6,257 nt of DNA from Spirochaetaceae bacterium (GTDB lineage: Bacteria; Spirochaetota; Spirochaetia; DSM-27196; SKKC01). Shown here in pieces: positions 5,202 to 6,257 of this stretch. The notes below the pieces were generated by a model, which was given only the letters and a program-made list of their open reading frames with translations, was not told the DNA's origin and did not search any database. Position 1 is the stretch's first letter, and each line of letters opens with the position of its first letter. A program made the translations under genes and the position numbers. The stretch is from contig PWGF01000542.1 of assembly GCA_003554375.1 (NCBI GenBank), positions 1-6,257 on the forward strand, in the 5' to 3' direction.

Positions 5202-6257
5202 ATGAACGCCAAAGGTGAAACTGAGCACCAGCACCCCTTCCGCGGAACTGTACGGATTCAGAGCGATCCGGACCACCTCGAAGCACGCGCAGTCGTGGCT
5301 CGCCGGGAGGACGACAAGCGTGTCACGCCGGAGCTCGTCGAACATATCGCACGGCGGGAGGGGATGAAGACAGATATTGATCTTGAAGCGGTTGAGGCGG
5401 CTATGGAAGAAGCCCTCCAGGAGGATCGCGATTCGTTTGAGGCCGTTATCTCCCGTGGCACCCCTCCAACGCCGGGTCGTCCGGAGCGCATTATTCTCAA
5501 GACGCCGCCAATCCCGGACGAGATGAGCGATCTCGCCGAGACCGTGCTTGCCGCAGCTTCTCCGCCGGAGGTGTTCCGGCAAGTCCGAGAACCGGTGGGA
5601 AGTGACGACGCTCCTGCGAAGCCGTGCAACAAGAAGCGGGGGTTGTTCGGGTTAGCTCGCCGAAAGCACCGCCCTCAAGCTAACCGACCGCGGACGAAGA
5701 AGACGCACGTTCGGTACGTGCCCGTCCAGATCGATCCTACACTACACGCGACTGGTTTCGCGGAGAAGGGAGAAGTGATTGCCGAGATCGATCCGCCGGC
5801 ATCGGGAGTGCCGGGGCGCACCGTATACGGCAAGACGATCGAGCCTGACGAACCGCGCGAGGTTGAGGCGTTGGTGGGCAGCGGAGCAGAACGCCGTGGC
5901 GCTTTGGTGGTAGCATCCGTGGACGGGGTCGTCCGTCGCGGGGTCAACTGGGTGGATGTCGTCCCTTGTCGGCAACACCGGTGGAGCCTGGAGATAGCTC
6001 GTGACAAACTGAGCTGTTATCTGACCCTGCAGCGGGGTACACACGGGGGGCAGCTCCCAAGCGGGGATGAGGTTCTGAGCGAGGCCGAATCGCTCGGCTT
6101 TCGCCGAGATTTTCTCTTGGACGCAACTTCGATAGAGCGAAAGCTGGAACGGGCGCTGGAAGAGGGGGGCGAAGTGAAGCAGCTTCCAATCACTCGGCGC
6201 CGTGATAGTGCCGTAGAGGTTCGCGTCAGCCACGACGCGCTCACCGCGTACCTGACC
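5202..6257 (+). CDS. fapA: FapA (DUF342) family protein, 5' part, truncated by the window edge
   Basis: The frame is open from 5163 to the last base, giving 352 visible residues and no stop. FapA proteins are linked to flagellar assembly and carry N-terminal FapA units before a right-handed beta-helix core. Residues 14-99 match the N-terminal unit: VRIQSDPDHLEA, then VTPELVEHIARREGM (41-55), then the ISRGTPPTPG turn (83-92). The family hallmark G-x-PG-x-T-x-YGK is at 201-211 (GVPGRTVYGK), after EVIAEIDPP (191-199). A second degenerate unit lies at about 258-334 (EIARDKLSCYLTL), and a third begins at 336 (VRVSHDALTAYLT). A strongly basic linker occupies 140-171. Neither candidate start has a good ribosome binding site: ATG 5202 and in-frame ATG 5169 each have only GAG 5 nt upstream. 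The start at 5202 is chosen because conserved sequence begins soon after it; 5169 would add 11 residues. It probably shares an operon with the MinD-like gene. Confidence 0.85.
   Translation, partial: MNAKGETEHQHPFRGTVRIQSDPDHLEARAVVARREDDKRVTPELVEHIARREGMKTDIDLEAVEAAMEEALQEDRDSFEAVISRGTPPTPGRPERIILKTPPIPDEMSDLAETVLAAASPPEVFRQVREPVGSDDAPAKPCNKKRGLFGLARRKHRPQANRPRTKKTHVRYVPVQIDPTLHATGFAEKGEVIAEIDPPASGVPGRTVYGKTIEPDEPREVEALVGSGAERRGALVVASVDGVVRRGVNWVDVVPCRQHRWSLEIARDKLSCYLTLQRGTHGGQLPSGDEVLSEAESLGFRRDFLLDATSIERKLERALEEGGEVKQLPITRRRDSAVEVRVSHDALTAYLT

Noticed and set aside
4896..5582. Minus-strand open frame of 228 codons across the ATPase-fapA gap
   Set aside because: It is antisense to the ATPase coiled coil and the first FapA unit, both convincing. 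Its product is rich in Arg, Ser and Cys without a pattern.

Overview
The window is dense bacterial DNA, moderately GC-rich, with six protein genes in two divergent groups separated by a 317-base regulatory gap. No RNA gene, insertion sequence, CRISPR array or phage gene was seen. The best guess at the host is a spirochaete or another flagellated bacterium with similar gene content. This is an inference from a MinD-like ATPase next to a FapA/DUF342 protein and from the style of the S41 protease. No single gene here proves the taxon.

Left half (minus strand, read right to left): an exported S41 C-terminal processing protease (1547-2968), rsmE for 16S rRNA m3U1498 methylation (749-1534), and a WecG/TagA/CpsF-fold protein (24-779). 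The gaps are 12 nt and then a 31-nt overlap, so this looks like one operon. It would be driven by an extended -10 promoter just upstream of the protease. The WecG/TagA-like protein has lost the hallmark catalytic motifs of its family.

Right half (plus strand): a four-helix membrane protein of unknown function with a long disordered tail (3286-3906), a MinD/ParA-type deviant Walker ATPase with an unusual C-terminal extension (3907-5052), and the first 352 codons of a FapA (DUF342) protein that runs off the window (5202-6257+). A near-consensus sigma-70 promoter sits so close to the first ATG that the transcript would be leaderless or nearly so. The membrane protein and the ATPase are in the same frame, separated only by one TAG stop followed directly by ATG.

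The most interesting proposal is that the right half encodes a membrane-associated positioning module. It would combine a membrane protein, a MinD-type ATPase switch and a FapA protein. FapA proteins carry a beta-helix core, a fold also found in MinC, the classical MinD partner. The ATPase has a strongly acidic linker and the FapA protein a strongly basic one, so they could bind through charge. This is inference and needs homologue and interaction data. Bases 1-23 lie beyond the stop of the leftmost gene and show nothing callable.
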